Part shown: piece by piece, positions 1 through 9,148 of the stretch
How the letters are laid out: every line of letters begins with the position of its first letter
How positions within the stretch are numbered: the first letter of the stretch is position 1
Source: Gammaproteobacteria bacterium
GTDB lineage: Bacteria > Pseudomonadota > Gammaproteobacteria > SZUA-152
Length of the DNA: 64,000 bases
NCBI GenBank assembly: GCA_029882975.1
Contig: JAOUJW010000002.1
Coordinates: forward strand, 124,001 to 188,000
Direction: 5' to 3'
Translations under genes and position numbers: made by a program
Notes under the pieces: model-generated
Seen by the model: only the letters and a program-made list of their open reading frames with translations
The model's database searches: none
Told to the model about the DNA's origin: nothing

Positions 1-84
1 TTTTTTCAAAATAACAATTACTACAAACCGCTCTGGTCCAGACTTGAGTGTACTTGAACCGGCTTACCCGTTTGAGTAAGCGTA

Positions 85-113
85 TTGACTTAGTGTATAT
101 ATTACACTATTAT
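85..113 (+). promoter_or_regulatory. Sigma-70 promoter of the nrtR-nadA operon
   Basis: A -35 box TTGACT (85-90) and a -10 box TATTAT (108-113) are separated by exactly 17 bases; each differs from consensus at one base. The start codon of the NrtR-type gene is at 143. The spacer is filled by an inverted repeat (separate entry), so a bound repressor would directly block RNA polymerase. Confidence 0.7.
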
Positions 114-129
114 TAAAATAGTGACACTA
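91..129. promoter_or_regulatory. Putative NrtR operator pair
   Basis: Positions 91-97 (TAGTGTA) and 103-109 (TACACTA) form a perfect 7-base inverted repeat around a 5-base A/T spacer. A second perfect palindrome, TAGTG-A-CACTA, lies at 119-129 at the expected transcription start. Both share the half-sites TAGTG/CACTA. The first fits inside the -35/-10 spacer. NrtR regulators are known to repress NAD synthesis genes, and the adjacent gene encodes an NrtR-like protein, so autoregulation of nrtR-nadA is the natural inference. The binding itself is not shown by sequence. Confidence 0.6.
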
Positions 130-142
130 CCGATTAAACGCG

Positions 143-811
143 ATGCCATACAGTTATCAGTACCCTCATCCTGCCGTAACAACGGACATTGTTGTATTCA
201 CCATTCGTGAATCCCAACTGAAATTGTTGTTGATAAAGCGCAAAACCACTCCCTTTAAAGGCAAATGGGCACTACCCGGCGGTTTTGTCGCTATCGACGA
301 GGATATTGCCGAGTGCGCAAAGCGGGAGTTAGCCGAAGAAACCGGTGTCAGCGGCGTATATCTGGAGCAACTGTATACCTTTGGTAAACCCAAACGCGAT
401 CCCCGAGAACGAGTTATCAGCATCGCTTATTTCGCCCTGATACCATCGGATCGCATTGAGCTCAAGGCGGCCACGGACGCAGAAGCGGCCGAGTGGTTTG
501 CACTGCAAGAGATCCCGGATTTGGCCTTCGACCACAAAGATATTGTGCGAAAAGCAAAAAAACGTCTGGTAGCCAAGCTGGACTATTCCACCATCGCCTT
601 TCAGTTCATGCCCCCCAGTTTCACCCTTAGTGAACTGCAAAAAGTGTATGAAATCATACTGCAGGAAGACCTGGATAAAAGAAATTTTCGTAAATGGGTT
701 TTGGCCATGGAAAATATCGAGGAAACGGGCGAAGAACGCCGCGATGGGGCCCATCGACCGGCACGATTGTATCGCATCAAGAACCCGGAAATTGTAGAAT
801 TCATCAAGTAG
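143..811 (+). CDS. nrtR: NrtR-type Nudix/winged-helix regulator of NAD synthesis (or ADP-ribose Nudix hydrolase)
   Basis: A 222-residue protein with an N-terminal Nudix fold (about 10-140) and a C-terminal winged-helix-like segment (about 150-222) typical of NrtR, the ADP-ribose-sensing repressor of NAD metabolism. The Nudix box at residues 47-69 is complete: G47, E53, R61, E62, E65, E66 and G68 occupy the canonical positions, so hydrolase activity cannot be excluded. Many NrtR proteins have a degenerate box; this one does not. nadA begins 29 bases downstream in the same direction, and the promoter carries palindromes that fit an autoregulatory operator. The ATG at 143 has no strong ribosome binding site. 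The regulator call rests on the C-terminal domain and the nadA neighbour; a plain ADP-ribose pyrophosphatase is the alternative. Confidence 0.8.
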   Translation: MPYSYQYPHPAVTTDIVVFTIRESQLKLLLIKRKTTPFKGKWALPGGFVAIDEDIAECAKRELAEETGVSGVYLEQLYTFGKPKRDPRERVISIAYFALIPSDRIELKAATDAEAAEWFALQEIPDLAFDHKDIVRKAKKRLVAKLDYSTIAFQFMPPSFTLSELQKVYEIILQEDLDKRNFRKWVLAMENIEETGEERRDGAHRPARLYRIKNPEIVEFIK

Positions 812-840
812 GCAGTTTACTGTATAAAAGGCTCTAATCA

Positions 841-1911
841 ATGAACACCAGAATTAATGAAGCACAAATTTGGGAAAAGGTCCGCAGCGCCATGGAATAC
901 GTATCCGGTGATGACAGCCTTGCCGAGGCTAAAAAAGCGGAGCTTCAAACGCGGATAATCACGCTATTAAAAGAAAAGGATGCCGTTCTGGTTGCCCATT
1001 ATTACACCTCGCCGGAGCTGCAAACCCTGGCGGACGCCAGTGGTGGTTTTGTTTCCGACTCTCTGGAGATGGCTCGCTTTGGCACCCAACACCCAGCGAA
1101 AACCCTGGTGGTAGCCGGGGTACGTTTCATGGGAGAAACCGCGAAAATCTTAAACCCGGAAAAACGCATACTGATGCCTGATCTGGATGCTGAATGCTCC
1201 CTGGATTTGGGGTGTCCCGACAAGGAGTTCATCGAATTTTGCGATGCCAACCCAGGCCGTACGGTAGTGGTGTACGCCAATACCAGCGCCAAAGTCAAAG
1301 CTCGCGCTGACTGGGTAGTCACCTCCAGTATCGCGGTGGACGTGGTAAGACACTTACACCGGCAGGGTGAAAAAGTTCTTTGGGCACCGGATAAACATTT
1401 GGGCTCCTATGTACAGCAACAAACAGGAGCGGATATGTTGATTTGGGACGGCTCCTGCGTAGTCCATGACGCGTTTAGATCAACTGCTATAAAAGACCTT
1501 ATTAAAGCCAACCCAGACGCCGGGGTCCTGGTTCACCCGGAATCACCGGCAGATGTCACCGCCTTGGCGGATGTGGTGGGCTCTACCACCGGTATGATTG
1601 ACGCCGCCGTGCGCCTGCCCAACAAAACCTTTATAGTTGCGACAGACCGCGCCTTAATTCATAAAATGAAACAAGCGGCACCGGACAAAACCTTCTTGGA
1701 AGTGCCCACCGCCGGAGTCGGGGCAACCTGCATCAGTTGCGCCCACTGCCCCTGGATGGCCTTAAACTCCCTGGAGAAACTGGCACAGGTCCTGGAAACC
1801 GGTAAAAACGAAATCCATGTGGCTGAAACCGTGCGAGTACAAGCCGTAAGATCACTGGAACGCATGGTGAACTTTAGAAATACCTTGTTGGCGCAAGCTG
1901 TTAACAACTAG
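841..1911 (+). CDS. nadA: Quinolinate synthase NadA
   Basis: Condenses iminoaspartate with dihydroxyacetone phosphate to quinolinate, the second step of de novo NAD synthesis, using a [4Fe-4S] cluster in the cytoplasm. The protein is 356 residues, close to the 347 of E. coli. The cluster-ligand cysteines are placed as C119, C206 and C303: their spacing (87 and 97 residues) equals that of the three E. coli ligands C113, C200 and C297. The third lies in a C-I-S-C-A-H-C motif (297-303). The substrate-binding segment [11 protein letters not shown] (51-61) and the repeated three-domain architecture are evident. It is second in an operon with the NrtR-like regulator, which fits control by NAD status. 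No nadB or nadC is present in the window. Confidence 0.96.
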   Translation: MNTRINEAQIWEKVRSAMEYVSGDDSLAEAKKAELQTRIITLLKEKDAVLVAHYYTSPELQTLADASGGFVSDSLEMARFGTQHPAKTLVVAGVRFMGETAKILNPEKRILMPDLDAECSLDLGCPDKEFIEFCDANPGRTVVVYANTSAKVKARADWVVTSSIAVDVVRHLHRQGEKVLWAPDKHLGSYVQQQTGADMLIWDGSCVVHDAFRSTAIKDLIKANPDAGVLVHPESPADVTALADVVGSTTGMIDAAVRLPNKTFIVATDRALIHKMKQAAPDKTFLEVPTAGVGATCISCAHCPWMALNSLEKLAQVLETGKNEIHVAETVRVQAVRSLERMVNFRNTLLAQAVNN

Positions 1912-1917
1912 TTCAAA

Positions 1918-2038
1918 GCGCCCGTAGCTCAGCTGCCACGTCCTGGCGGGCCACCGCTCGGGCATCGTTTCCTCCCGTTCGCCTCTCGCGAAGCGGTGCT
2001 TCGCACAAAACGCTCGGCTCACCCTCTCGGGCGCGCCA
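1918..2038 (+). pseudogene. Disrupted tRNA-Arg gene: intact ends, unrelated core
   Basis: Bases 1918-1935 match the 5' end of a bacterial tRNA-Arg (acceptor strand GCGCCCG, then TAGCTCAGCTG of the D-arm). Bases 2023-2038 match its 3' end (CGGGCGC at 2028-2034 pairs perfectly with the acceptor strand, followed by discriminator G and encoded CCA). The 87 bases between (1936-2022) lack an anticodon arm and a T-loop TTCGAAT motif, and instead contain GC-rich inverted repeats, including a perfect 7-bp hairpin with a GGT loop at 1988-2004. The total is 121 bases against about 77 for a tRNA. This cannot fold into a working tRNA, so it is either a tRNA gene disrupted by a small element or a mobile repeat that carries tRNA ends. 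Confidence 0.7.
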
Positions 2039-2089
2039 TTTTATTTTGCATTTACCCACTTATGTATAAATCTGCGCTAACTCACAGCG

Positions 2090-3760
2090 ATGGTACGGAT
2101 TTTGCTCAACCGTATGGATAGCCAAGCGATTGAAGCAAAAACTCTTTTCCAACAAAGCACCGAAGTGAGCATCGATAATCTAATCAATTTCCACTTACAA
2201 ACCAGCCAGATCCTAACCACTCCGGTTTGGAAACCTTTGCGCTATCTGAACTTCTACCGAATTTTCTTAGCGGCGCTATTTGCCATTCCCATATATTTCG
2301 AAAAAGACCTGCCTATATTGGGTTCGCACAATATTATGTTGTTTTTGTTGGTGAGCCACAGTTACCTTCTTATCAGCATGTTCAGCGGTTTCGCTATCCA
2401 CTGGAAGAAACCCAACTATAAAACCCTGGCCTACGGTCTGTCGTTTCTGGATATCACGGTTTTAACCTTGCTCATGCACGCCAGCGGCGGAATTCAATCG
2501 GGACTGGGGCTACTAATAGTCGTAGCCGTTGCCGGCGGCAGCTTGCTCACCGAAGGACGAACGGCACGATTGTTCGCTGCCATGGGAGCCATCGCCATTC
2601 TCACCGAACAGGTGTATTCTCAGTTTGAAGATATTCTGCCCACCAATTACACCCACGCCGGTACCCTCGGCATCACCCTGTTCGCCATGGCAACGCTGGC
2701 TCATGTATTGTCCCGAAGAATACATGAAACCGAAGCCATTGCGGCACAACGTGGCATTGATCTGGCCAATATGGCTCAGGTCAATGAATTCGTCATAAAG
2801 CGGTTACAGTCGGGAATCCTGGTGGTAGACCCTCAGGAAAATATTCGTCTCATCAATGATGCTGCGATACAAATGTTGGGCTTGAAAATACACCAGGCTA
2901 GTGGGGAGCTAAAATTCGCGTCCAAGGAAATCTCCCAACTTTTGCATTCGTGGAAAAAAAACAAAACTCCTACCGACAAAATTGTCAGATCCCATAAGGT
3001 GGATATCTTACCCAATTTTACCCGCCTGGGTACCGACAATAACTCCGGCACCTTGATTTTCCTGGAAGACAGCACGCGGATGTCGCACCAGGCTCAACAA
3101 ATGAAACTGGCTTCTTTGGGACGTTTAACCGCAGGAATCGCCCATGAAATTCGCAATCCTCTGGGCGCCATCAGTCATGCGGAACAATTACTGGCCGAAT
3201 CCAATAATTTGGATCAAGCGGAAAAGCGTCTGACTCAGATCATCCACACCCATACCAGTCGTGTAAATGCCATAATAGAAAATGTTTTGCAACTGAGTCG
3301 GCGCGGTAACCGTGTCGCCGAAGATATGGTATTGAAACATTGGCTGGACAAGTTCCTGTTGGAATTTCGACAAAGCGAAAATATTCCGGAACACGAAATT
3401 GGCGTAATCTTTAATCACAACCCCACGGTTAACATTGACCCTTCACAAATGCATCAAGTGCTGTGGAATATCCTGCAAAACAGCTGGCGCTACAGCGCCC
3501 AACACATCGGCAGCCCCAAATTGGAAATCTTTGGTGGTGTCGTGGATGGACATCCTTACCTGGACATTGTGGACCACGGACCGGGCATTGACCCCGAAAC
3601 CGCGCAAAGCATTTTCGAACCCTTTTTTACTACGGACGCCAAAGGCTCCGGGCTGGGCCTGTATATTGCAAGAGAGCTATGCGAAATCAACAAAGCCCGC
3701 TTAAGTTATTTACCCATGCGTACAGGCGGTAGTTGTTTTCGCATTGAATTCAGCAACTAA
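2090..3760 (+). CDS. pilS: Type IV pilus sensor histidine kinase PilS
   Basis: A membrane sensor kinase that phosphorylates PilR and controls pilin expression. The N-terminal half (about residues 45-205) has around six hydrophobic segments, then a PAS-like region (about 225-330). A HisKA H-box with phospho-acceptor H352 lies in A-H-E-I-R-N-P, followed by a HATPase_c domain with an N-box (VLWNILQNSWRYS), a DHGPGID G1 box and a GSGLGLYIA G2 box. The polytopic N-terminus is characteristic of PilS. The ATG at 2090 is used; an in-frame ATG at 2114 is an alternative, and neither has a good ribosome binding site. pilR follows after 3-9 bases and pilA lies about 5.5 kb downstream, confirming the pathway. 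Confidence 0.93.
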   Translation: MVRILLNRMDSQAIEAKTLFQQSTEVSIDNLINFHLQTSQILTTPVWKPLRYLNFYRIFLAALFAIPIYFEKDLPILGSHNIMLFLLVSHSYLLISMFSGFAIHWKKPNYKTLAYGLSFLDITVLTLLMHASGGIQSGLGLLIVVAVAGGSLLTEGRTARLFAAMGAIAILTEQVYSQFEDILPTNYTHAGTLGITLFAMATLAHVLSRRIHETEAIAAQRGIDLANMAQVNEFVIKRLQSGILVVDPQENIRLINDAAIQMLGLKIHQASGELKFASKEISQLLHSWKKNKTPTDKIVRSHKVDILPNFTRLGTDNNSGTLIFLEDSTRMSHQAQQMKLASLGRLTAGIAHEIRNPLGAISHAEQLLAESNNLDQAEKRLTQIIHTHTSRVNAIIENVLQLSRRGNRVAEDMVLKHWLDKFLLEFRQSENIPEHEIGVIFNHNPTVNIDPSQMHQVLWNILQNSWRYSAQHIGSPKLEIFGGVVDGHPYLDIVDHGPGIDPETAQSIFEPFFTTDAKGSGLGLYIARELCEINKARLSYLPMRTGGSCFRIEFSN

Positions 3761-3763
3761 GCC

Positions 3764-5155
3764 GTGACCATGAACCATCAGGCACTGATAATAGATGATG
3801 AACCCGATATTCGGGAACTACTGGAACTGACGCTGGGCCGTATGGATGTAGGTAGTCACAGCGCGGCCAATGTTGCCCAGGCCAAAAGTCTGCTCGAAGC
3901 CTATCCCTTTGATATGTGCTTGACGGATATGAAACTTCCAGACGGTAATGGTTTGGAAATTGTGCAACACATTCAAAAAGCCTACCCTCACATACCGGTT
4001 GCGGTAATTACGGCCCATGGAAACATGGAAATGGCGATCCAAGCGCTTAAAGCGGGCGCCTTTGATTTTGTTTCCAAACCCGTGGATTTGCAGATTCTGC
4101 GCAAACTGGTTAATACCGCATTAAAAGTCTCACACGATTACCCCTCTACGGATCGGCGCTCCCGCGACACTCTACTTGGAGAATCGGAAGCCATGCGCCA
4201 GACCCGTGCCACCATCACCAAGGTGGCACGTAGCCAAGCCCCCATCTATATCAGTGGCGAATCGGGAACCGGAAAAGAAATGGTGGCACGACTCATACAC
4301 AAACAGGGACCGCGTCGTGATGCCCCTTTTGTACCGGTAAACTGTGGTGCCATTCCCACAGAACTGATGGAAAGCGAGTTTTTCGGTCACAAAAAAGGAA
4401 GTTTTACCGGCGCCTCCGTGGATAAAGAAGGCTTGTTCCAAGCTGCTGACGGAGGAACCCTGTTTCTGGATGAAGTCGCCGATCTGCCAATAACCATGCA
4501 AGTAAAACTTTTGCGTGCCATACAAGAAAAATCCATACGCCCTATCGGCGCCACCCAGGAAGTGGCAATCGACGTGCGCCTGCTCAGCGCCACACACAAA
4601 CCGCTGACCGAACTGGTAGCGAAAGGCCAGTTTCGCCAAGACCTTTTTTACCGAATCAACGTCATTGAAGTAGCAGTCCCTCCGTTGCGCGGACGCCAAG
4701 AAGATATCGCTCTACTGACACGCTACACGCTGGAAAGGTTACAAGAGGAATGGCGACTGGAACAAACTCCGCAGTTGGAATCTCCAGCGCTCCAAGCACT
4801 GCAAAACTACTCATTCCCCGGCAATGTTCGAGAACTGGAAAACATTTTGGAGCGGGCTGTTACACTTTGCGAACAGGGACTAATAAAAACTCAGGACCTG
4901 CGGTTACCTGGTGAAAACACAGAGACTTCTGTGAAACAAAATCTCCACGTCATACAAACCCAAGCCCCAATCAAATCGGATAGCGCAGACAGCTTAGAGC
5001 CTTACTCACTGGAACACAAACTGGAAGAAATTGAAAAAGCGTCTATATTAGCCGCGCTGGAGAAAACCAAATACAACAAAACCGCAGCTGCAAAGCAACT
5101 AGGCATGAGCTTTCGATCATTTCGATATCGCCTGAAAAAACTGGGATTGGAATAG
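3764..5155 (+). CDS. pilR: Type IV pilus response regulator PilR (NtrC family)
   Basis: A sigma-54-dependent activator. The receiver domain (1-120) has phospho-acceptor D55 in C-L-T-D-M-K and acidic residues D11-D12. The AAA+ domain has Walker A GESGTGKE (165-172), the sigma-54 contact loop GSFTGA (212-217) and a Walker B GGTLFLDE (230-237). A Fis-type helix-turn-helix occupies the last 25 residues. Length 463 is usual for PilR. Start is GTG 3764, or ATG 3770 two codons later. Partner of the upstream PilS. Two strong sigma-54 promoters lie downstream, at 5281 and 9149, and are its probable targets. Confidence 0.95.
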   Translation: MTMNHQALIIDDEPDIRELLELTLGRMDVGSHSAANVAQAKSLLEAYPFDMCLTDMKLPDGNGLEIVQHIQKAYPHIPVAVITAHGNMEMAIQALKAGAFDFVSKPVDLQILRKLVNTALKVSHDYPSTDRRSRDTLLGESEAMRQTRATITKVARSQAPIYISGESGTGKEMVARLIHKQGPRRDAPFVPVNCGAIPTELMESEFFGHKKGSFTGASVDKEGLFQAADGGTLFLDEVADLPITMQVKLLRAIQEKSIRPIGATQEVAIDVRLLSATHKPLTELVAKGQFRQDLFYRINVIEVAVPPLRGRQEDIALLTRYTLERLQEEWRLEQTPQLESPALQALQNYSFPGNVRELENILERAVTLCEQGLIKTQDLRLPGENTETSVKQNLHVIQTQAPIKSDSADSLEPYSLEHKLEEIEKASILAALEKTKYNKTAAAKQLGMSFRSFRYRLKKLGLE

Positions 5156-5280
5156 TTTCTCATTATCTCAGTATCCGAATAACAAATATCTACACTCTAC
5201 TTAGTTACCCCCACAAGCGAATCACACAAGCAAAATCATATAGTTAGGCTGTGTTTCGCGTAGTTTCCACCTAAAGCTCG

Positions 5281-5296
5281 TGGCACAATGTTTGCT
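5281..5296 (+). promoter_or_regulatory. Sigma-54 promoter before the glycosyltransferase operon
   Basis: The sequence TGGCACAATGTTTGCT matches the -24/-12 consensus TGGCAC-N5-TTGC at all ten fixed bases. Transcription would begin near 5307, giving a leader of about 22 bases before the ATG at 5329. It lies about 125 bases downstream of pilR, whose product is a sigma-54 activator. Confidence 0.8.
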
Positions 5297-5328
5297 TAGA
5301 TTTCTGTATTTCTGCGAAATACGATATT

Positions 5329-6114
5329 ATGATTAACGATAAAAAAGTTGTAGTCGTGATGCCTGCATATAATGCGGCTCTCACATTGGAACGAACTTAT
5401 AAGGAACTGCCTCGGGACGTAGTGGATGAAGTGATTTTGGTAGATGATTGCAGCCGGGATAATACCGCTGAAATCGCTCATCGCATCGGCATCCGCCACA
5501 TAATCATACACGATAACAATAAAGGCTACGGCGGTAATCAGAAAACCTGTTATCAATACGCCTTAGACTTGGGGGCCGACATTGTAATCATGGTACACCC
5601 CGACTACCAATACACCCCTAAGCTGTGCACAGCTATGGCATCGCTTATTGCTGAAGGTGTTTATGATTGCGTGTTAGGTTCGCGTATTTTAGGTACTGGA
5701 GCCCTCAAAGGAGGCATGCCTCTCTATAAATATATAGCTAACCGGTTTCTCACTTTTTTTCAAAATGTTATGGTGTCGCATAAATTATCTGAGTACCACA
5801 CCGGATATCGCGCTTTTTCTAAGCGCTTATTGGAAACCATCCCCCTACACCTCAATGATGATGATTTTATTTTTGATAATCAAATGCTGGCACAAATCAT
5901 TTTCCAGGATTACGACATCGGTGAAATCACGTGTCCGACCAAATACATGGACGAAGCCTCCTCTATCAGTTTGCGACGATCCATTGTTTACGGTTTAGGT
6001 GTATTAAAAACTTCACTGGAATTTCGTCTGAGCAAAATTCGGCTGTATCGATCCAAGAGATTCTACGGAATTGAAACCACGACGAATCAACAACATTCCA
6101 ATCCCGGAGCGTAA
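5329..6114 (+). CDS. Family 2 glycosyltransferase, polyprenyl-phosphate sugar synthase-like
   Basis: A 261-residue GT-A fold glycosyltransferase resembling dolichyl-phosphate mannose synthase. The opening [18 protein letters not shown] and the D39-D40 pair in [12 protein letters not shown] form the nucleotide-sugar binding region, and a D-Q-Y segment follows around residue 90. No membrane segment is evident, so the enzyme would act at the inner face of the membrane. Family members commonly load a sugar onto a polyprenyl phosphate that a membrane transferase then uses. The next gene is such a membrane protein, and the pair lies between pilSR and pilA, directly behind a sigma-54 promoter. The donor and acceptor cannot be read from sequence; a role in pilin glycosylation is inferred. 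Confidence 0.8.
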   Translation: MINDKKVVVVMPAYNAALTLERTYKELPRDVVDEVILVDDCSRDNTAEIAHRIGIRHIIIHDNNKGYGGNQKTCYQYALDLGADIVIMVHPDYQYTPKLCTAMASLIAEGVYDCVLGSRILGTGALKGGMPLYKYIANRFLTFFQNVMVSHKLSEYHTGYRAFSKRLLETIPLHLNDDDFIFDNQMLAQIIFQDYDIGEITCPTKYMDEASSISLRRSIVYGLGVLKTSLEFRLSKIRLYRSKRFYGIETTTNQQHSNPGA

Positions 6115-6118
6115 CTAC

Positions 6119-7987
6119 ATGAACGCATATAAAGAAAGATGGCCGATATACGCCATCTTGTTAATTATAGGTATCGTTACTTATGTATCCTATATCGACA
6201 TCATACATCACTCGTTTATTGATTGGGATGACAACATGATGATCGTAGGAAACCAGCATCTACGCTCATTTACTCCGGAGAACCTGCAATGGATGTTTAC
6301 CAGCGCGTATGCTGCGAATTGGCATCCCCTCACATGGTTGAGCCTGACGGCAAATTTTGTTACCACTGGTGAAAATCCACTATTTTTTAAGATGACCAAT
6401 ATCTTAATCCATATTTTCTCGGCTTTTGTCCTATTTTTAATAAGCGTAACTGTGCTGCGTTTGGTTAATAAAAATTTTGTCACGCAAAATTCCGCAGCAC
6501 TTCTAAACGAAACACAAATCACCGGCGCTGGTCTTCTTGCCTGCCTGCTGTTTGCCTTACACCCGCAACATGTAGAATCCGTCGTCTGGATTTCGGAACG
6601 AAAAGATGTGCTGTGTGCCCTGTTTTATTTTCTAACAATTTTATTTTATCTAAGACACAGTGATGGTGGAAAACAATCCGACTACAACATGACCGTATTA
6701 TGTTTCGTACTGGCGATTATGTCCAAGTCCATGGCACTAACCTTACCTGCCGTGCTCATACTGTTAGACCTATATCCCTTAAAACGCTATAACAGCAATA
6801 TTCCGCTCAAACAAAATATAGTCAACATACTACGCAACAAGTGGTTTTTTATAACCACGGCCGCTATTGTTGCTATCATTACCGTCACGACTCAGAGACG
6901 AGAAATTAACCTCGAGACCTTTAGCCTTTTTCAAGGAGCGGGCAACACATCGATCGCCTTACTCAAATACGCTTGGAACGTGCCGTCCCCCATTGATATA
7001 GCGGGTTTCCACCCCTATCAAGACATTGTATTGAACTCATCATGGCAGTTATGGCTCCCGATTTTTGCGCTATTCGCTATATTTTTATTCACTTACCTGC
7101 TCTACAAGAAAGGGGTTTACGCACCGGCAGCAACATGGATGTTTTATATTATCACAGTACTACCCGTATCCGGTGTCGTACCCATTGGGCAAGCTGCTAT
7201 GGCGGATCGATACAGTTATATCCCCACCAGTGGATTTTATATTCTACTGGCCATGAGCGCCGTCTTACTTTGGAAAAAATGCAGTACCATCTCATTGAAA
7301 GCAACATGGTTCACAGTGATGTTTGTTTGCGTTGCATCGCTCAGCAAACTGACAACGGAAAACACTTTACATTGGCGCAACGAAGAAGATTTATGGAAAA
7401 GTGTCATCGCCATGTATCCCGACAGCGCAGATCTGGCATACTCCAATATTGGCGCAATATACGGCAACCGAGGAGATAAGCAACGCGGCGAAATGAATTT
7501 TTTGAAAGCCGTGCAAATCAATCCCAAAAACACTGACGCTCTTAAAAATCTCGGTATATTTTATGAGCGCAATCAACCCATAATTGCAGAAGAATATTAC
7601 AAGAGATTGGCCGTAGCCAAACCCTACAGTTCGAGAGGCTACATTACCCTAGGCGACTTCTATGTTTATCAGAAGCGGCACACCGAGGCCTATGAACAAT
7701 ACCTCATGGCCGCAAAAACCGGCGAAGTAAACCCCGAGTTGCTCATGAAAATGGCCTATCTGAACTACCGCGGCAACCAATACCGCCAAGCGATACAATT
7801 ACTCGAACAACTATTCGTGTACGATAGCAAGCATATCCACGGCTTGGAACTCTTCGCACTGGTACAAAAATTACAAAACAATGCCGGTGTGGCGAGAAAA
7901 ACCGCTGAAACGCTTTTATCTCTGCAACCGGAAAATCAATTGGCAAAAGACGTGTTGGCAAGTTGCGATATTGATAAATGCAAGTAA
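6119..7987 (+). CDS. Multi-span membrane glycosyltransferase-like protein with C-terminal TPRs
   Basis: About 620 residues. The N-terminal two thirds have around ten or more membrane segments with the features of bacterial TMTC/O-mannosyltransferase-like proteins: an early D-W-D-D motif, WHPLTWLSL, an HPQHVESVVWISERKD loop and a conserved ADRYSYIP segment. The last 175 residues form about five tetratricopeptide repeats expected in the periplasm. I start at ATG 6119 rather than the longer frame from 6071, because 6119 follows the stop of the upstream gene (6114) by four bases and has a GGAG 10-13 bases upstream. In this family polyprenyl-linked sugar is transferred to protein. Its position between a polyprenyl-sugar synthase-like gene and pilA makes it a candidate pilin oligosaccharyl or glycosyl transferase. 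This is not a recognised PilO/TfpO. Confidence 0.72.
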   Translation: MNAYKERWPIYAILLIIGIVTYVSYIDIIHHSFIDWDDNMMIVGNQHLRSFTPENLQWMFTSAYAANWHPLTWLSLTANFVTTGENPLFFKMTNILIHIFSAFVLFLISVTVLRLVNKNFVTQNSAALLNETQITGAGLLACLLFALHPQHVESVVWISERKDVLCALFYFLTILFYLRHSDGGKQSDYNMTVLCFVLAIMSKSMALTLPAVLILLDLYPLKRYNSNIPLKQNIVNILRNKWFFITTAAIVAIITVTTQRREINLETFSLFQGAGNTSIALLKYAWNVPSPIDIAGFHPYQDIVLNSSWQLWLPIFALFAIFLFTYLLYKKGVYAPAATWMFYIITVLPVSGVVPIGQAAMADRYSYIPTSGFYILLAMSAVLLWKKCSTISLKATWFTVMFVCVASLSKLTTENTLHWRNEEDLWKSVIAMYPDSADLAYSNIGAIYGNRGDKQRGEMNFLKAVQINPKNTDALKNLGIFYERNQPIIAEEYYKRLAVAKPYSSRGYITLGDFYVYQKRHTEAYEQYLMAAKTGEVNPELLMKMAYLNYRGNQYRQAIQLLEQLFVYDSKHIHGLELFALVQKLQNNAGVARKTAETLLSLQPENQLAKDVLASCDIDKCK

Positions 7988-8053
7988 TCGAAAAAACTCT
8001 ATTATGAAACATAAACGCTCTTTGACGGGCTCAATATTTTTTCTGGTGACCCA

Positions 8054-9049
8054 TTGACCACGCTTGGCTCTCAACAAAAAAGAAAACCCTCCACAGCCTG
8101 GCTGGTAGTCTTAAAACTCCTTATTACAACCGGCTTGTTGATATGGATATTTCACAAATTTGACCTGAAAAATTTTCAGCATACCTTGGAAACAATAAAT
8201 CACAATTATGTATTACTGGCTTTTGTACTACACACTATCGCCTATGTGATTTTCGCTTTACGTTGGTGGACCTTATTGCGAATCACCAAAGACTGCCCGT
8301 TTTCCCGAATAGTCCCAGCGTACTACCTGGGACTGTTTTGGAATAACTTTTTACCCACGGCGGTGGGTGGTGATGTGGTGAGAATCATTAAGTTACGCAA
8401 TAGCGGCTTCAATACCGGCGAACTCATATTATCGAGCATGGCTGATCGGGCTATAGGCTTGTACAGTATTTTAGTACTGGGGGCTGTTGCTTTTGTCGCC
8501 AATACGCAACTACACATACCGGAATTAAATTTTACCTGGACTCTCTTAACCATTGTTTTAATCATTGGCGGCTCCGTAGCGTTACTGTCAACCCGCTGCC
8601 TACGTTTTTTTTCCCGGTTGTTTTCCAGCTTTGAGAACTTTCGACCGGCAAAATTTGCCCTAAGCGCATTGGACACGGTTAAGCTATATGTAAAAAACAA
8701 GAGTATCCTGATTTATGTTTTCTTTTATTCATTCAGCGCCCAATTTTTAATTATACTGAGTTACATGCTATTAGGGGCAGCACTGAACCTCAATGTCCCA
8801 TATGGCGTTTTTTTTGCCGTCATTCCGGTGGTATTTGTGGCTTCCAGCATCCCTATTTCAATCGGCGGACTGGGAGTTAGGGAAAGCGTTCTTATCAGCC
8901 TGCTAAGCCTATACGCGGTAAACCCGCAAGCTTCCATGGCTTTATCCATTGTTTATTTCTCCATGCTTATTCTTATTACCCTGCCAGGAGCTGTTTTCAT
9001 TTTCAACCTCCAACGCCATTCTCAGCCCTATGACAAAATTTGTCAGTAA
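8054..9049 (+). CDS. LPG_synthase_TM / UPF0104 (YbhN-like) membrane protein
   Basis: A 331-residue integral membrane protein with about eight hydrophobic spans and the hallmarks of the YbhN/AglD group: N-N-F-L-P-T-A-V-G-G-D around residue 97 and S-I-G-G-L-G-V-R-E near residue 277. It corresponds to the membrane half of lysylphosphatidylglycerol synthases without the catalytic domain. Such proteins are often found with polyprenyl-sugar pathways and are proposed lipid or lipid-sugar transporters. The start is TTG at 8054, preceded by GGTGA; a better start is not evident. It ends the three-gene group that lies between pilR and pilA. A role in lipid-linked sugar handling is inference. Confidence 0.75.
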   Translation: MTTLGSQQKRKPSTAWLVVLKLLITTGLLIWIFHKFDLKNFQHTLETINHNYVLLAFVLHTIAYVIFALRWWTLLRITKDCPFSRIVPAYYLGLFWNNFLPTAVGGDVVRIIKLRNSGFNTGELILSSMADRAIGLYSILVLGAVAFVANTQLHIPELNFTWTLLTIVLIIGGSVALLSTRCLRFFSRLFSSFENFRPAKFALSALDTVKLYVKNKSILIYVFFYSFSAQFLIILSYMLLGAALNLNVPYGVFFAVIPVVFVASSIPISIGGLGVRESVLISLLSLYAVNPQASMALSIVYFSMLILITLPGAVFIFNLQRHSQPYDKICQ

Positions 9050-9148
9050 GCGCCCCTCTGAAAACTCAACAGATACATTTTTTAACCACAGTTTTACAGA
9101 CCGTATTGGAACACTTAAATAATCAACAAGTTAAATGGCTTTTCATTC

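Noticed and set aside
1918-2038. Functional tRNA-Arg gene, possibly with an intron
   Set aside because: No anticodon arm or T-loop can be found in or beside the insert, so removing the insert leaves only 34 bases of tRNA.
8004-8057. Short ATG frame of 17 codons ending at the start of the YbhN-like gene
   Set aside because: It could be a leader peptide, but nothing beyond the overlap supports it.
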